DNA of 64,000 nucleotides, from the NCBI RefSeq assembly GCF_014643595.1, contig NZ_BMJT01000005.1, forward strand, positions 62,001 through 126,000, given 5' to 3'. Origin of the DNA: Lysinibacillus alkalisoli (lineage in GTDB: Bacteria; Bacillota; Bacilli; Bacillales_A; Planococcaceae). Below, in pieces: positions 7,027-16,314 of this stretch. The first letter of the stretch is position 1, and each line of letters opens with the position of its first letter. The position numbers and the translations under genes are program-made. Under the pieces are notes generated by a model, which saw nothing but the letters and a program-made list of their open reading frames with translations, made no database searches and was not told the DNA's origin.

Positions 7027-9690
7027 GTGCAATTATTAGCATTAACTATTTATGGGTTTGGCAAACATCAAGATAAACAAATCACATTAACAGATGGATT
7101 GAATGTATTTTATGGGGAGAATGAAGCAGGGAAAACGACTTTACAACAATTTATTTTACACATATTTTATGGTTTCCCTACTAAAAATCAAAAGCAACAA
7201 AATTATGAGCCTAAAAATGGACATAAATATGGTGGCACCATTACGATTAAACATCCCGATTATGGTGTTTGTACAATTGCACGTGTAAGAGGAACGAAAG
7301 TGACTGGTGATGTAACGATTACCTTACAAGATGGGACAATCTGTGATGAAGATTTTTTAGCGCAATTATTATATGGATACAATAAAGCGAGTTTATTAGC
7401 TATCTTTGCCTTTTCGTCACAAGAGTTACAAGGTATTGAGGCCTTATCCGAAGAGGCGCTGACACAAGTGCTATTAGCCTCTGGTACAACAGGTGTTAGC
7501 CAGCTAACACGAGCGACAAGTATATTAGAAAAACAGGCGCAAGAACGGTATAAAAAAAGTGGCAAGACCCCTATTATGAATCGCCAATTAGACCAATTGA
7601 AAGAGCTTGAACAAAATATTAAACAATATAAACGGAAAATTGAACAATATGCAACAGAAGAAGCACAGCTACAAGTTATAAGTGAAGAGATTGCTACACA
7701 GCAAGTAACCAAACAGACATTACAGCGACAATGGCAGGATTACACCTTATTACAACAACAGTTGCCATTATTGATTGAACAGCAAAAACTGCAACAAAAT
7801 CTAGAAAAACTCCCTCAATATGATTTTACATTAGAAGATGAAAAACGTTATACCCATATAAGAGATGATGTTTTTACAATGCAGTTACGTATTAAACAAT
7901 TACAAGAAGAACGTGCTATTAAGTCAACCGATTTACAATTTGATGAAGACCTCTATGAAAGAGCTAAAGAATTATTAGCTAAGGAGTCAACATGGCATCA
8001 AAACACAAGTGCCATTACACGACTAGAAGAAGAGATTTATACACTAGAACGTGAGAATGCAAAGCAATTTCGATTGTTAGGTATTCAGGACTTTGATACA
8101 CAACAGCAATTGTTAAGTCAAAATGTGTCACTGCAACAAGAAGAACAATTCTCGCAAATGCTACAAGATGTAAAAAAGGTAGATGACCAAGTTTCTTTAA
8201 AGCTACACAGTCTAAATGATTTGCATAAGGAACTAGAGAAGTTAGAAGCGACAACGGATACAGAAGGCATTCGCAAGCGACGCAATCAAGAGCGAGAACA
8301 ACGTACACGTCAAATACAATTTGTAAAATTTGTGGCTGCATTTGGTGCTATTTTATTTTTTATTATGTCAGCACTATGGCAAAATATATTTACGTTTATC
8401 GCAGGTGTAGCCTGTGTACTTGTATTCATTTATTTATTTTTACAGCGCTTAAAGGCAACACCTGAGCAGTTTGTTGAACAGCAAATTGAAATGACCAAAC
8501 AGCGTTACGTGAATATGCAAGAAGAGATTAAACAGCTAGAGCAACAACAATTAACTTATGAAAATGCCTTACAAGAAGTCTTACAACGATTTTTTATTAC
8601 ACCTATTACAGACCGCGGGCTAATGAGTGATTTATTTAAACGTGTGAGGGCTTTGCAAGAAGCAGCAGAAACATTACACACAAAAGATATATGGTTAGCA
8701 CAAAAGCGTCAAGAACAAGCACAGTTAATCGCAGAAATTGAAGAAGTAATCGATCAAGCGTTAATTAAAGAGTACAGTTATGCTCAACTGCGCACACAAG
8801 TGGAAGAATGGCAGAGAAAATATGTGTTATTTACAGAGGCAAAAGCACGTATTAAGGCGATTGATCAGGAGCTTGAACAGTTATCACAAACTATTACCGA
8901 TCATGAAGCATGGCAAAGGGAATGGCTTCGCATGAAACAATTGAATGCTGATGAAGTCTTTCAAGCTTTTGAAATATGGCATAAAACTGAGCAAATAAAC
9001 ACACGTTTATTCGAAATTGATCAACAAATTACAATAACAGAGCCACCTACACTAGATTATGTCACCATTCAAGCAAAGCTAGAGCAATTAGCAGAAGAGC
9101 AAGCGCAGTTAGATGATGCTATGCAAGTGGCATTAGAAGAGCAAGCACAATTAAAAATATGGCTCGAACATACAATCAATGATGAGACGTATGGCGAGTT
9201 GTTACAACAGTATGAAGATAAGCTTGCAGCATTCACCGAACAAGCTAAAGCATATATGGCTGAGCGTGCCGTGCAAATCGCCATCGAAGAAACCTTCACC
9301 AAGCTACGTGAAGAGAAATTGCCACAAGTATTACGAGATGCTACAAAATATTTTACGTACTTAACTAATACACAATATACAAAGCTATTTGTTAATAATA
9401 GTGGGTATTTCGAAGTTGAGGGTGCACATGGTCGCTTTCATATGTCAGAGTTATCACAAGCTACTAAACAACAAGCATATGTGGCATTGCGCTTTGCATT
9501 AGCTAATACATTAACGAATGCCCCATTACCTTTTATTATGGATGATCCATTTGTTCATTTTGATCGAAACCGCTACGAACACATGTTACAATTAATACGA
9601 GAATTGAGTCAAAAACGCCAAGTTATTTACTTTACTTGTCAGTCAACATCATGGCAAGATACAGAAATGATTAAGCTAGGAGAGGAGTAA
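7027..9690 (+). CDS. yhaN: SbcC/Rad50-like AAA ATPase YhaN
   Basis: About 887 residues. N-terminal ATPase half with YGFGKH and Walker A GENEAGKTT, long coiled coils (Gln/Glu/Leu-rich), and a C-terminal Walker B IMDDPFVHFD with signature-like MSELSQATKQQ. In the middle of the coiled coil (around residues 435-475) are two adjacent hydrophobic segments instead of a zinc hook, so YhaN is probably membrane tethered; this is also a feature of B. subtilis YhaN. The GTG at 7027 lies six bases after GAGGTGA; the upstream GTG at 7021 abuts that site. Co-transcribed with yhaO and yhaM. Confidence 0.9.
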   Translation: MQLLALTIYGFGKHQDKQITLTDGLNVFYGENEAGKTTLQQFILHIFYGFPTKNQKQQNYEPKNGHKYGGTITIKHPDYGVCTIARVRGTKVTGDVTITLQDGTICDEDFLAQLLYGYNKASLLAIFAFSSQELQGIEALSEEALTQVLLASGTTGVSQLTRATSILEKQAQERYKKSGKTPIMNRQLDQLKELEQNIKQYKRKIEQYATEEAQLQVISEEIATQQVTKQTLQRQWQDYTLLQQQLPLLIEQQKLQQNLEKLPQYDFTLEDEKRYTHIRDDVFTMQLRIKQLQEERAIKSTDLQFDEDLYERAKELLAKESTWHQNTSAITRLEEEIYTLERENAKQFRLLGIQDFDTQQQLLSQNVSLQQEEQFSQMLQDVKKVDDQVSLKLHSLNDLHKELEKLEATTDTEGIRKRRNQEREQRTRQIQFVKFVAAFGAILFFIMSALWQNIFTFIAGVACVLVFIYLFLQRLKATPEQFVEQQIEMTKQRYVNMQEEIKQLEQQQLTYENALQEVLQRFFITPITDRGLMSDLFKRVRALQEAAETLHTKDIWLAQKRQEQAQLIAEIEEVIDQALIKEYSYAQLRTQVEEWQRKYVLFTEAKARIKAIDQELEQLSQTITDHEAWQREWLRMKQLNADEVFQAFEIWHKTEQINTRLFEIDQQITITEPPTLDYVTIQAKLEQLAEEQAQLDDAMQVALEEQAQLKIWLEHTINDETYGELLQQYEDKLAAFTEQAKAYMAERAVQIAIEETFTKLREEKLPQVLRDATKYFTYLTNTQYTKLFVNNSGYFEVEGAHGRFHMSELSQATKQQAYVALRFALANTLTNAPLPFIMDDPFVHFDRNRYEHMLQLIRELSQKRQVIYFTCQSTSWQDTEMIKLGEE

Positions 9691-9695
9691 GTGTT

Positions 9696-10631
9696 ATGAC
9701 AGGTATAACAACATTACAAGTAGGCGAAGCTGTAAATCAACATCTTTTAATTAAGCAAGCAAGTTCAGGTGTTACAACAGTAGGTAAGCCATTTATGTCA
9801 CTACTTTTACAAGATAAGAGTGGTGATATTGAAGCTAAACTTTGGGATACAAAAGAGGAACAAGAGCAGATGTATCAAGCAGGGACCATTGTTTTTGTTG
9901 GGGGTGAAATCCACGACTACCGCGGTAAGAAGCAATTGCGTGTAAAAGCGATACGTGTAGCAGAAGATGAAGGGGTAACGATTACTGATTTAGTACCATC
10001 ATCAGCGACACCAAAAGAACAATTATATGAGATGGTAATTCAATACTTATTCGAAATTAAAAACCCTAAAATTGCACGCATTACGCGTTATATTTTAGAA
10101 GCACATAAGGACAAATTCCTTGTTTATCCAGCAGCTATGCGTAATCATCATGACTATGCGTCAGGATTAATTGATCATGTCGTATCTATGTTGAATTTAG
10201 GTAAATCCATCGCCACATTATATCCAACATTAAATACCGACTTATTGTATGCAGGTATTATTTTACACGATGTTGGTAAAGTTACGGAATTATCAGGCCC
10301 TGTAGGCACGCATTATACTGTAGAAGGTAATTTAATTGGCCATATTACTATTATGGTATCAGAAATTGCTGAAGCCGCGAAAAATCTTGGCATTGAGGGA
10401 GAAGAAGTTGTTTTACTCCAACATATGGTGTTATCGCATCACGGTAAAGAAGAATGGGGAAGCCCTAAAAAACCAATGTTAATGGAAGCAGAAATCTTAC
10501 ATTATATTGATAACATTGATGCAAAGATGAATATGTTAAATCGCGTGATGCGTCAAACGGAAGCAGGAAGCTTTACAGAGCGCCTCTTTGCATTTGAAAA
10601 CCGTTCATTTTATAAGCCAACAATTGAATAA
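9696..10631 (+). CDS. yhaM: 3'-5' exoribonuclease YhaM
   Basis: A 311-residue protein, close to the 314 of B. subtilis YhaM. An N-terminal OB-fold (residues ~12-95) is followed by an HD phosphohydrolase domain with H...HD (GIILHDVGKVTEL) and a later HHGKEEWG that completes the metal site. YhaM trims RNA (and DNA in vitro) from the 3' end. The gene starts 5 bases after yhaN, with AGGAG ahead of the ATG, so nuclease genes yhaO, yhaN and yhaM form one operon ending at the following terminator. Confidence 0.93.
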   Translation: MTGITTLQVGEAVNQHLLIKQASSGVTTVGKPFMSLLLQDKSGDIEAKLWDTKEEQEQMYQAGTIVFVGGEIHDYRGKKQLRVKAIRVAEDEGVTITDLVPSSATPKEQLYEMVIQYLFEIKNPKIARITRYILEAHKDKFLVYPAAMRNHHDYASGLIDHVVSMLNLGKSIATLYPTLNTDLLYAGIILHDVGKVTELSGPVGTHYTVEGNLIGHITIMVSEIAEAAKNLGIEGEEVVLLQHMVLSHHGKEEWGSPKKPMLMEAEILHYIDNIDAKMNMLNRVMRQTEAGSFTERLFAFENRSFYKPTIE

Positions 10632-10637
10632 TATACA

Positions 10638-10674
10638 AAAAGCGTAAGAAGAGCCCAGCTCTTCTTACGCTTTT
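10638..10674. terminator. Bidirectional terminator between yhaM and prsA
   Basis: A perfect 17-bp stem (10638-10654 with 10658-10674), 3-base loop, A/T runs on both sides. It serves convergent yhaM and prsA. Confidence 0.92.
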
Positions 10675-10678
10675 ATTA

Positions 10679-11638
10679 TTATTTTTCTTCTTTATCTTTT
10701 TCATCGGCTTTAGGTTCTTCTTTATCATCTGATTTCTTATCATCAGCTTTGTCTTCTTCGCCAACAGTATTATAGATGTTTAAAGACTCTTTTAATAGCT
10801 TATCATCTGTTTTAAAGCCAGCCTCTTTTAATAGCTCACCTTGAAGCTCTTCAAGAAGTGCACCAGCTTCACCAGATTGTGTTAAACCGGCTAAGATGCC
10901 TTCACGGATTTCTTTTTCTTTATCTTCAAATTTAGGGTAGTCTTTTACTTCACGTTTATCAGTGATTTCAATGATATGGAAACCGAATGAAGATTGAACA
11001 GGTTCACTTACTTTATTTAATTCCAATTCGTAAGCTGCGTCATTAAACTCAGGTACCATTGTGCCTTGTTGGAACCAATCCAAGTCGCCACCTTTATCTT
11101 TTGAGCCTGGGTCTGTAGAGTATTCTTTCGCTACATCTTCAAACTTTTTACCATCTTTTAATTCTTTCATTACTTTGTCAGCTGTTTCTTGGTCTTCCAC
11201 CAAAATATGGCGACCTTTTAACTCATATTTACCTTGCTCATATGTTTTTTTCACTTCTGCTTCGTCAACAGCTTTATCTTGTAATAATTTTTCTTGCATT
11301 AATTGTAAACGTAATGTCTTTTTGAAGCCTTCAACAGTAAGACCGTTTTTAGCCAGTTCAGCTTCAAAATCATCACCATACTGCTCTTTTACAGGTTTCA
11401 TTGCTTCGTCAAGATCTTTATCTTCAACTTTATATTTTTCACCCAATACTTTTTCTAACATTAACTGTTTAAGTACGTAAGGGCCAGTTAATTCGTGTGA
11501 AGCCTCGTTAAATTCAGCAGTTGTAATATTCCCGTAGTCCTTTGAAGTAACGAGATTTGTTTTATCGTCGCCACCACTACATGCTGCTAAACCTAATACT
11601 GAAGCTGCTAAAGTAACGGACAAAATGGTTTTTTTCAT
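10679..11638 (-). CDS. prsA: Foldase lipoprotein PrsA (parvulin peptidyl-prolyl isomerase)
   Basis: A 319-residue lipoprotein. Lipobox LGLAAC with Cys20, an N-terminal helical chaperone region, a parvulin domain around residues 137-230 (GRHILVED, KKFEDVAKEYSTDPGS, GDLDWFQQGTMVPEF, FGFHIIEI), and a C-terminal helical part ending in a Lys/Asp/Glu tail. It helps exported proteins fold at the outer face of the membrane. The ATG at 11638 begins a proper signal peptide and has GGGAG upstream; the longer frame back to 11674 lacks one. In B. subtilis ScoC represses prsA-linked secretion functions; scoC lies nearby here. Confidence 0.95.
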   Translation of the reverse strand: MKKTILSVTLAASVLGLAACSGGDDKTNLVTSKDYGNITTAEFNEASHELTGPYVLKQLMLEKVLGEKYKVEDKDLDEAMKPVKEQYGDDFEAELAKNGLTVEGFKKTLRLQLMQEKLLQDKAVDEAEVKKTYEQGKYELKGRHILVEDQETADKVMKELKDGKKFEDVAKEYSTDPGSKDKGGDLDWFQQGTMVPEFNDAAYELELNKVSEPVQSSFGFHIIEITDKREVKDYPKFEDKEKEIREGILAGLTQSGEAGALLEELQGELLKEAGFKTDDKLLKESLNIYNTVGEEDKADDKKSDDKEEPKADEKDKEEK

Positions 11639-11760
11639 AAACTTTTTTCTCTCCCAACTGTTCATTTCATGCAATTTACACTATAACATAAACGATATCA
11701 AAACTAAAATAGTTCCCTCGTAAAAAATGGAAATATAAAAGGGTAGATACACATAATAAT

Positions 11761-11792
11761 AGAGCTATTAAGAAAATGCCTTAAATAGCTCT
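11761..11792 (-). terminator. Terminator after the 61-residue membrane protein gene
   Basis: A 12-bp stem with one bulge (11761-11772 with 11780-11792) lies directly after the stop of the minus-strand gene at 11800. The T run on that strand is short, so strength is uncertain. Confidence 0.5.
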
Positions 11793-11799
11793 TACATGT

Positions 11800-11985
11800 T
11801 TACATTGCTGTAACAACCTCTAAGTAAAAATTCAACAATAAAATAGTGATAAGTACGTTAATCGTACGATAAATTTTAGGTTGTTTTTCCTCAGGGATTT
11901 CTTTACGTTCACACAACGTATGTGTTAAACGATTAATTTGGAACAAATAAATAATTGAGAATAGAATTATAGAAGCAATTAACAA
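11800..11985 (-). CDS. Small two-helix membrane protein, TTG start
   Basis: 61 residues: a membrane helix at residues 1-17, a charged middle (NRLTHTLCERKEIPEEKQPKIYRT) and a second helix at 42-58. It begins with TTG at 11985, but a very strong AGGGGAGG seven bases ahead argues that it is real. It lies between yhaJ and prsA on the same strand; B. subtilis also has small membrane genes (yhaL, yhaK) in this region, but I cannot assign it to either. Confidence 0.65.
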   Translation of the reverse strand: MLIASIILFSIIYLFQINRLTHTLCERKEIPEEKQPKIYRTINVLITILLLNFYLEVVTAM

Positions 11986-12054
11986 ATCTATTCCTCCCCT
12001 CTTCTACTTGTTATAGAATATCAAATATAGGAATTAAAAAACAAGTATGTTCTA

Positions 12055-12600
12055 CTATTTTACATGTGGTGGTACTAAAATTTCAAAGCCACGTGGTGTT
12101 TCTTCAATTTGTGCCTCTTTTGGCGAATGGATGACATTTTTTACATATAAAATGTCAATCACACACATGCTCATATGTGTAGCGAGTAAAATAGAGCCAT
12201 AATGAATAAACTGGGGAAAGAAACACATCGTTATCACTAAGACTAGATTAATGACGATAAAAGGTGCTAGTCGTGTGCGTAAATATACTTGCTTAGGTAA
12301 TATTTCTTTTATTTGTAAATGAATAGTTGGCACATAACCATACATTTTTTTAAATTGCAATTCAATATCATCTCTATGTTGAATTAAGGTAAGATAATGA
12401 ATGAATTTATGAATGGGATATAAAAAAATAAATAGCGTTGCAAATACTATAAAATAATGGTCAGTAAAGGATGGTCTAAAAATAAACCCAAGTGTTAAAT
12501 AGCTAACACAAAGCGTTAATACAAACGCAATAGCAGACCACAAAACGATGCGTGGCGAGCCGTATTGTTTATAAATATTTAAAATTTTCCAGCAGTGCAT
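12055..12600 (-). CDS. yhaJ: DUF3267 zincin-like membrane protein YhaJ-like
   Basis: A 181-residue protein starting MHCWK, with four membrane segments. Conserved spots are YPIHKFIHYL in the second helix, FFPQFIHYG, and a C-terminal VPPHVK preceded by EETPRGFEIL. The H-K-x-x-H pair recalls the HExxH-type site of the DUF3267 'putative zincin' family, with Lys instead of Glu; catalysis is unproven. Order yhaJ-scoC-yhaH is as in B. subtilis. GAGGTG precedes the ATG. Confidence 0.65.
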   Translation of the reverse strand: MHCWKILNIYKQYGSPRIVLWSAIAFVLTLCVSYLTLGFIFRPSFTDHYFIVFATLFIFLYPIHKFIHYLTLIQHRDDIELQFKKMYGYVPTIHLQIKEILPKQVYLRTRLAPFIVINLVLVITMCFFPQFIHYGSILLATHMSMCVIDILYVKNVIHSPKEAQIEETPRGFEILVPPHVK

Positions 12601-12630
12601 GTCATCACCTCTTCACTATTATAGAAAAGA

Positions 12631-12674
12631 AAAAAAGGAATGTTAAGCGTAGATCGCGTTACATTCCTTTTTTA
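12631..12674 (-). terminator. Terminator after scoC
   Basis: Stem AAAAAAGGAATGT with its complement ACATTCCTTTTTT, an imperfect inner part, and the A run at the left that becomes a T run on the minus strand. Confidence 0.75.
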
Positions 12675-13217
12675 TTATTGATTCTCTTCTAAACGGTCAA
12701 AGGATTCTCTAAAGTTTTGGAAGGAACGTTCAAAAATATCGATGAAATCTTCGCCATAAATATTACGAATGACAGCCATGACATCTAAAAATTCTGGGAA
12801 GCGTCCATATAAATCTTTTAAAGCTAAAGAGCCATTTAATACAGCATGTTGTGTATTATGATAATTTGCATTCAGTTCTAAAATTAAGTTTTTCCCCTCA
12901 GTGGTCAACTCCACATACGTGTTGCGTTTATCATCATCACGTTTGGAAAACGATAATAACCCACGTTCTTCAAGTTTTTTTGAGAAGTTAAAGGCTGTAG
13001 ACACATGCATTACGCCAAATTTCGCTACATCGGAAATAGAGGCTCCTTGCAAATGATAGGAAATCCATAAAATATGGTGTTCATTAATATTTAAGTCATA
13101 TGGTTTAATCCAATGCTGCCAATCTTTCTCCACTGCTTTCCACAGCGCTTTTGATAGTTGTGCAATGCGCTGACTGTAAAGCATTGCCTCTTTTTTTGTA
13201 TATAACTCATCTGACAT
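12675..13217 (-). CDS. scoC: MarR-family transition-state regulator ScoC (Hpr)
   Basis: 180 residues. The central stretch ([67 protein letters not shown]) is nearly the sequence of B. subtilis Hpr/ScoC as I know it, including the winged helix. ScoC represses extracellular protease and other post-exponential genes. The ATG at 13217 is chosen because AGGTGA sits five bases ahead; the upstream GTG/ATG overlap this site. The C-terminal acidic tail is shorter than in B. subtilis (203 residues). Confidence 0.95.
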   Translation of the reverse strand: MSDELYTKKEAMLYSQRIAQLSKALWKAVEKDWQHWIKPYDLNINEHHILWISYHLQGASISDVAKFGVMHVSTAFNFSKKLEERGLLSFSKRDDDKRNTYVELTTEGKNLILELNANYHNTQHAVLNGSLALKDLYGRFPEFLDVMAVIRNIYGEDFIDIFERSFQNFRESFDRLEENQ

Positions 13218-13255
13218 AGCCATCACCTACTACTTTCTTAAATGCATTTTAAAAT

Positions 13256-13284
13256 ATTATAGCAATAAAGGAAAAAAGTTTAAA
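13256..13284 (-). promoter_or_regulatory. scoC promoter
   Basis: On the minus strand TTTAAA (13284-13279), 17 bases, then TATAAT (13261-13256) with an extended TGC just before it. It lies about 40 bases before the scoC start. Confidence 0.6.
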
Positions 13285-13305
13285 GTTAGAAAAATAAAAA
13301 AAATG

Positions 13306-13340
13306 AATGACGCTATAAAAATATCAATTATAACGGCATT
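13306..13340 (-). terminator. Terminator after yhaH
   Basis: A 13-base stem with two mismatches (13306-13318 with 13328-13340), followed on the minus strand by a long T run (A run at about 13289-13303). Confidence 0.65.
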
Positions 13341-13392
13341 CAAATCATTTAAATACTATATACATGTGGTTTGTGGGTACAAAGTTTTATTT

Positions 13393-13767
13393 TTATTTTT
13401 GTGTTTTTTCTTTTAATTCACTAACATTTTTCTCGATTTCGCCTATAGATTGTTGCAACACGCTAATTTCTTGTTGTAAATTTTGTTTTGAAGGTTCAAT
13501 CTCTTTTTGGAAACGTTGTAAAGTTTCTTTTAATTCATTTACTATTTGAGGGATATTATTCTTTGCAACGGAAGTGAACTCATTAATGGACTGCTTAACA
13601 TTGTTCGCTTCAAAACGTGTATCAGCAATACGTTCACGTAAATGAGTAGAATTTGTTTTTAATGTGTTACGTAACTGTTGTCCAGATTGTGGAGCGGTTA
13701 GAGACGCAACGGCTAAACCTCCTACAATACCAGCTGTTAAACCAAAAATAAATTTTGATACTTTCAT
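13393..13767 (-). CDS. yhaH: YtxH-family membrane-anchored coiled-coil protein YhaH
   Basis: 124 residues starting MKVSKFIFGL at 13767, with GGAGG eight bases upstream. One N-terminal membrane helix (residues ~5-22) contains the glycine-rich GLTAGIVGGLAVASLTAPQSG typical of YtxH/YhaH proteins. The rest is a long amphipathic coiled coil (Gln/Asn/Glu/Lys). Function is poorly known; relatives are stress- or sporulation-linked. Placed between hit and scoC as in B. subtilis. Confidence 0.85.
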   Translation of the reverse strand: MKVSKFIFGLTAGIVGGLAVASLTAPQSGQQLRNTLKTNSTHLRERIADTRFEANNVKQSINEFTSVAKNNIPQIVNELKETLQRFQKEIEPSKQNLQQEISVLQQSIGEIEKNVSELKEKTQK

Positions 13768-13833
13768 GTGACATTCCTCCATAAATTCGATTATCTCTAT
13801 CATACCGATATTTCTATGAAGAGAAAAGAAAAA

Positions 13834-13862
13834 CACTGATAAAGTTTATTGCTTTATCAGTG
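13834..13862 (-). terminator. Terminator after hit
   Basis: A perfect 11-bp stem (13834-13844 with 13852-13862), then T-rich sequence on the minus strand. Confidence 0.8.
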
Positions 13863-13868
13863 CAATGA

Positions 13869-14285
13869 TTATGCATTTAATTGGGCTGTAATAGCTTGTG
13901 CAGCTGCTTGGAGTTGTTCTTGAGAAGGCTGTGTTGTTTCCCAAACCCATTTTAGACCTTCTTCACCGTAGCGAGGAATAAAGTGTAAATGATAATGGAA
14001 TACAGTTTGACCTGCTGCTGCTCCGTTATTATTTAAGGTATTCATGCCGTCTGGTGTAAAAGCATTATATATAGCTTTAGCTACGATCGGTGCGACACGG
14101 TATAGATGACTGGCTAATTCAGCAGGCATATCTAGTAAGTCTTGAACATGTTGTTTTGGGATAAGTAAAGTATGACCTTTTGATAAAGGGGTAATATCCA
14201 TAAAAGCATAGACTTGTTCATCTTCATATACTTTAATACTTGGGATGTCACCATTTATAATTTTACAAAAAATACAATCATTCAT
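13869..14285 (-). CDS. hit: HIT-family nucleotide-binding protein
   Basis: 138 residues. An N-terminal CIFC zinc pair is followed by the standard HIT fold (YEDEQVYAFMDI, PLSKGHTLLIPKQH) and the catalytic triad FHYHLHFIPRY, i.e. His-x-His-x-His. The family hydrolyses or transfers nucleotide phosphoramidates and similar. It is divergent from ecsA, the arrangement found throughout Bacillales. GGAGG precedes the ATG. Confidence 0.95.
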   Translation of the reverse strand: MNDCIFCKIINGDIPSIKVYEDEQVYAFMDITPLSKGHTLLIPKQHVQDLLDMPAELASHLYRVAPIVAKAIYNAFTPDGMNTLNNNGAAAGQTVFHYHLHFIPRYGEEGLKWVWETTQPSQEQLQAAAQAITAQLNA

Positions 14286-14388
14286 AAAAAAATCCCTCCT
14301 CCAATTAATTATTTACATTCTAACATATAAATAACTGAACACTTCGGCTAATTTTGTTAAAATGAACAAAGAACAGGAGATGAATAGC

Positions 14389-15135
14389 ATGGCGATTTTG
14401 GAATTAACAAAAGTTACAGGTGGTTATACAAGAAAACCAGTAATTCAAGATGTCAGTTTCTCATTAAATAAAGGCGAACTTGTTGGCTTAATTGGGCTAA
14501 ATGGCGCTGGAAAGAGTACAACAATTAAACATATTATTGGCACATTACTCGCTAAAAGTGGCGACGTACATTTAAACGGTGTGACTTTACAGGAAAATAT
14601 GGAGAAGTATCGCACCTCTTTCTCTTATATACCAGAGACTCCCGTTTTGTACGATGAATTAACATTAAAAGAACATCTTGAGTTAACGGCAATGGCATAT
14701 GGTTTAGATGAGTTAACATTAAAAGAGCGTTCCGCCTTACTATTAAAAGAATTTAGAATGGAACGCCGCCTCAATTGGTTTCCTTCCCATTTTTCTAAAG
14801 GTATGCGTCAAAAAGTGATGATTATGTGTGCATTTTTAGTAGACCCACCACTCTATATTATTGATGAGCCATTTGTAGGCCTTGACCCATTAGGTATACA
14901 GTCTTTACTTGATCAAATGAATGTTAAAAAGCAAGAAGGTGCAAGTATTTTAATGTCTACGCATATTTTGTCAACAGCAGAGCGCTATTGTGACCGAATT
15001 ATCCTTTTGCATGAGGGGCGTGTACGTGCACAAGGAACGATGGACGAGTTACGAGCTATATTTCATATGCCAGATGCAACGCTTGATGATATTTATATTG
15101 TGATGGCTAAGGAGCAGGACCATGCAACACATTAA
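14389..15135 (+). CDS. ecsA: ABC transporter ATP-binding protein EcsA
   Basis: 248 residues. Walker A GLNGAGKST, YIPETPVLYDELT, signature HFSKGMRQKVMI (no LSGGQ, which is normal for EcsA), Walker B YIIDEPFVGLDP and H-loop STHILSTAERY match B. subtilis EcsA almost word for word. The Ecs exporter affects regulated intramembrane proteolysis by RasP and protein secretion. ATG at 14389 has AGGAGA eight bases ahead; an upstream in-frame ATG at 14362 has none. Confidence 0.96.
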   Translation: MAILELTKVTGGYTRKPVIQDVSFSLNKGELVGLIGLNGAGKSTTIKHIIGTLLAKSGDVHLNGVTLQENMEKYRTSFSYIPETPVLYDELTLKEHLELTAMAYGLDELTLKERSALLLKEFRMERRLNWFPSHFSKGMRQKVMIMCAFLVDPPLYIIDEPFVGLDPLGIQSLLDQMNVKKQEGASILMSTHILSTAERYCDRIILLHEGRVRAQGTMDELRAIFHMPDATLDDIYIVMAKEQDHATH

Positions 15136-16303
15136 ACAGATATGGCAATTGCGCCTTGCCCATTATAGTAGTGAACTACAAAAATACATGCGTTTTATTT
15201 TTACAGGGCATATTGCTATAGTGATTGTCTTTTTATTGGGAGCTGGCGGTTATCAATACAGCGAATGGCTAAAAGTAGTAACATCTGATTTTCCAGTGGC
15301 ATGGGTGATGGGCGGCATACTCGGTTTTGCGATTGCATGGAGCCATCCAGTCACCTTATTAAAGGAGCCAGATGCTGTTTATTTATTACCATTAGAAGAA
15401 AAGATGCCTAGCTACTTCTCAGCAGCAAATCAGTTTACCTTCTTCTCAAAGATTATGATTAGCATTGCTTTGTATATAGCAGCTATTCCACTTTTGAAAG
15501 TTGTTTCTCCCATAACGATTCAAATGATTTGGTTAGGTTTAGGTATTGTAATTGTTTTAAAATATCTTCATGTACAAATAGAGTTCGCTTACCGTTATGT
15601 GACAAGAGGAGATTTGATTTGGCTAGACCGTTTATTGCGTTTTATAGGTAGTGGATTTACCGTAATGACATATTTAAATGGCTGGTATTATGTGACAGTT
15701 TGTCTATTTTTACTACAGCTAGTTTATCTCATATGGCTAAAAAAGAAGATGTATGGTTTGCCTGTGCCTTATGAGCATTTTATTACGATTGAACAGAATC
15801 GTATGATGCGTTTTTATCGCTTTGCCAATTATTTTACGGATGTCCCACATCTGAGAGGTGCTGTACGTCGACGTCAATGGTTAGATATGAGCTATCGCCT
15901 TGTACCATACCAACAAAAAAAGGCACAACACTATCTCGTGTGGCGTACATTTATCCGCACAAATGATCACTTTTATTTATGGCTCCGTTTAACAGTCATC
16001 TCAGCTTTGGTTGCGGCCTTTGTCGATATTACGATGGTGCGTTTTATTATGGCGGGTGCTTTAGCTTTTGCTACAGCCATTCAATTGCAACAGGCGCTCA
16101 CAAAAGCAGGGGCATTTCGTATGGATATGTTATATCCTTTACCAGACTGGGCACGTAAACAAGCAGCAACAAGTGTGGTAAGGCTCATTATCATCTTACA
16201 AGCGGTTATTGTCATGGTAAGTCATATGTGGCAACCTTATTTTTATATTACAGGTATTATTATAGTAACAGTAGGGTTCGTTACGCAAAAAATGATGAAA
16301 TAA
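15122..16303 (+). CDS. ecsB: ABC transporter permease EcsB
   Basis: 393 residues, highly hydrophobic with about eight membrane segments in three pairs or clusters (residues ~25-70, ~105-180, ~285-330, ~350-390) and a basic cytoplasmic loop (RGAVRRRQWLDMSYRLVPYQQKK). It overlaps ecsA by 14 bases. B. subtilis continues with ecsC; here a terminator and then hmoB follow, so ecsC is absent from this position. Confidence 0.94.
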   Translation: MQHIKQIWQLRLAHYSSELQKYMRFIFTGHIAIVIVFLLGAGGYQYSEWLKVVTSDFPVAWVMGGILGFAIAWSHPVTLLKEPDAVYLLPLEEKMPSYFSAANQFTFFSKIMISIALYIAAIPLLKVVSPITIQMIWLGLGIVIVLKYLHVQIEFAYRYVTRGDLIWLDRLLRFIGSGFTVMTYLNGWYYVTVCLFLLQLVYLIWLKKKMYGLPVPYEHFITIEQNRMMRFYRFANYFTDVPHLRGAVRRRQWLDMSYRLVPYQQKKAQHYLVWRTFIRTNDHFYLWLRLTVISALVAAFVDITMVRFIMAGALAFATAIQLQQALTKAGAFRMDMLYPLPDWARKQAATSVVRLIIILQAVIVMVSHMWQPYFYITGIIIVTVGFVTQKMMK

Positions 16304-16314
16304 TAAAGAAAAAT

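Noticed and set aside
7260-7712. A 150-codon frame antisense to yhaN
   Set aside because: Cys/Ser-rich shadow translation of a clear gene, no ribosome site, no homology.
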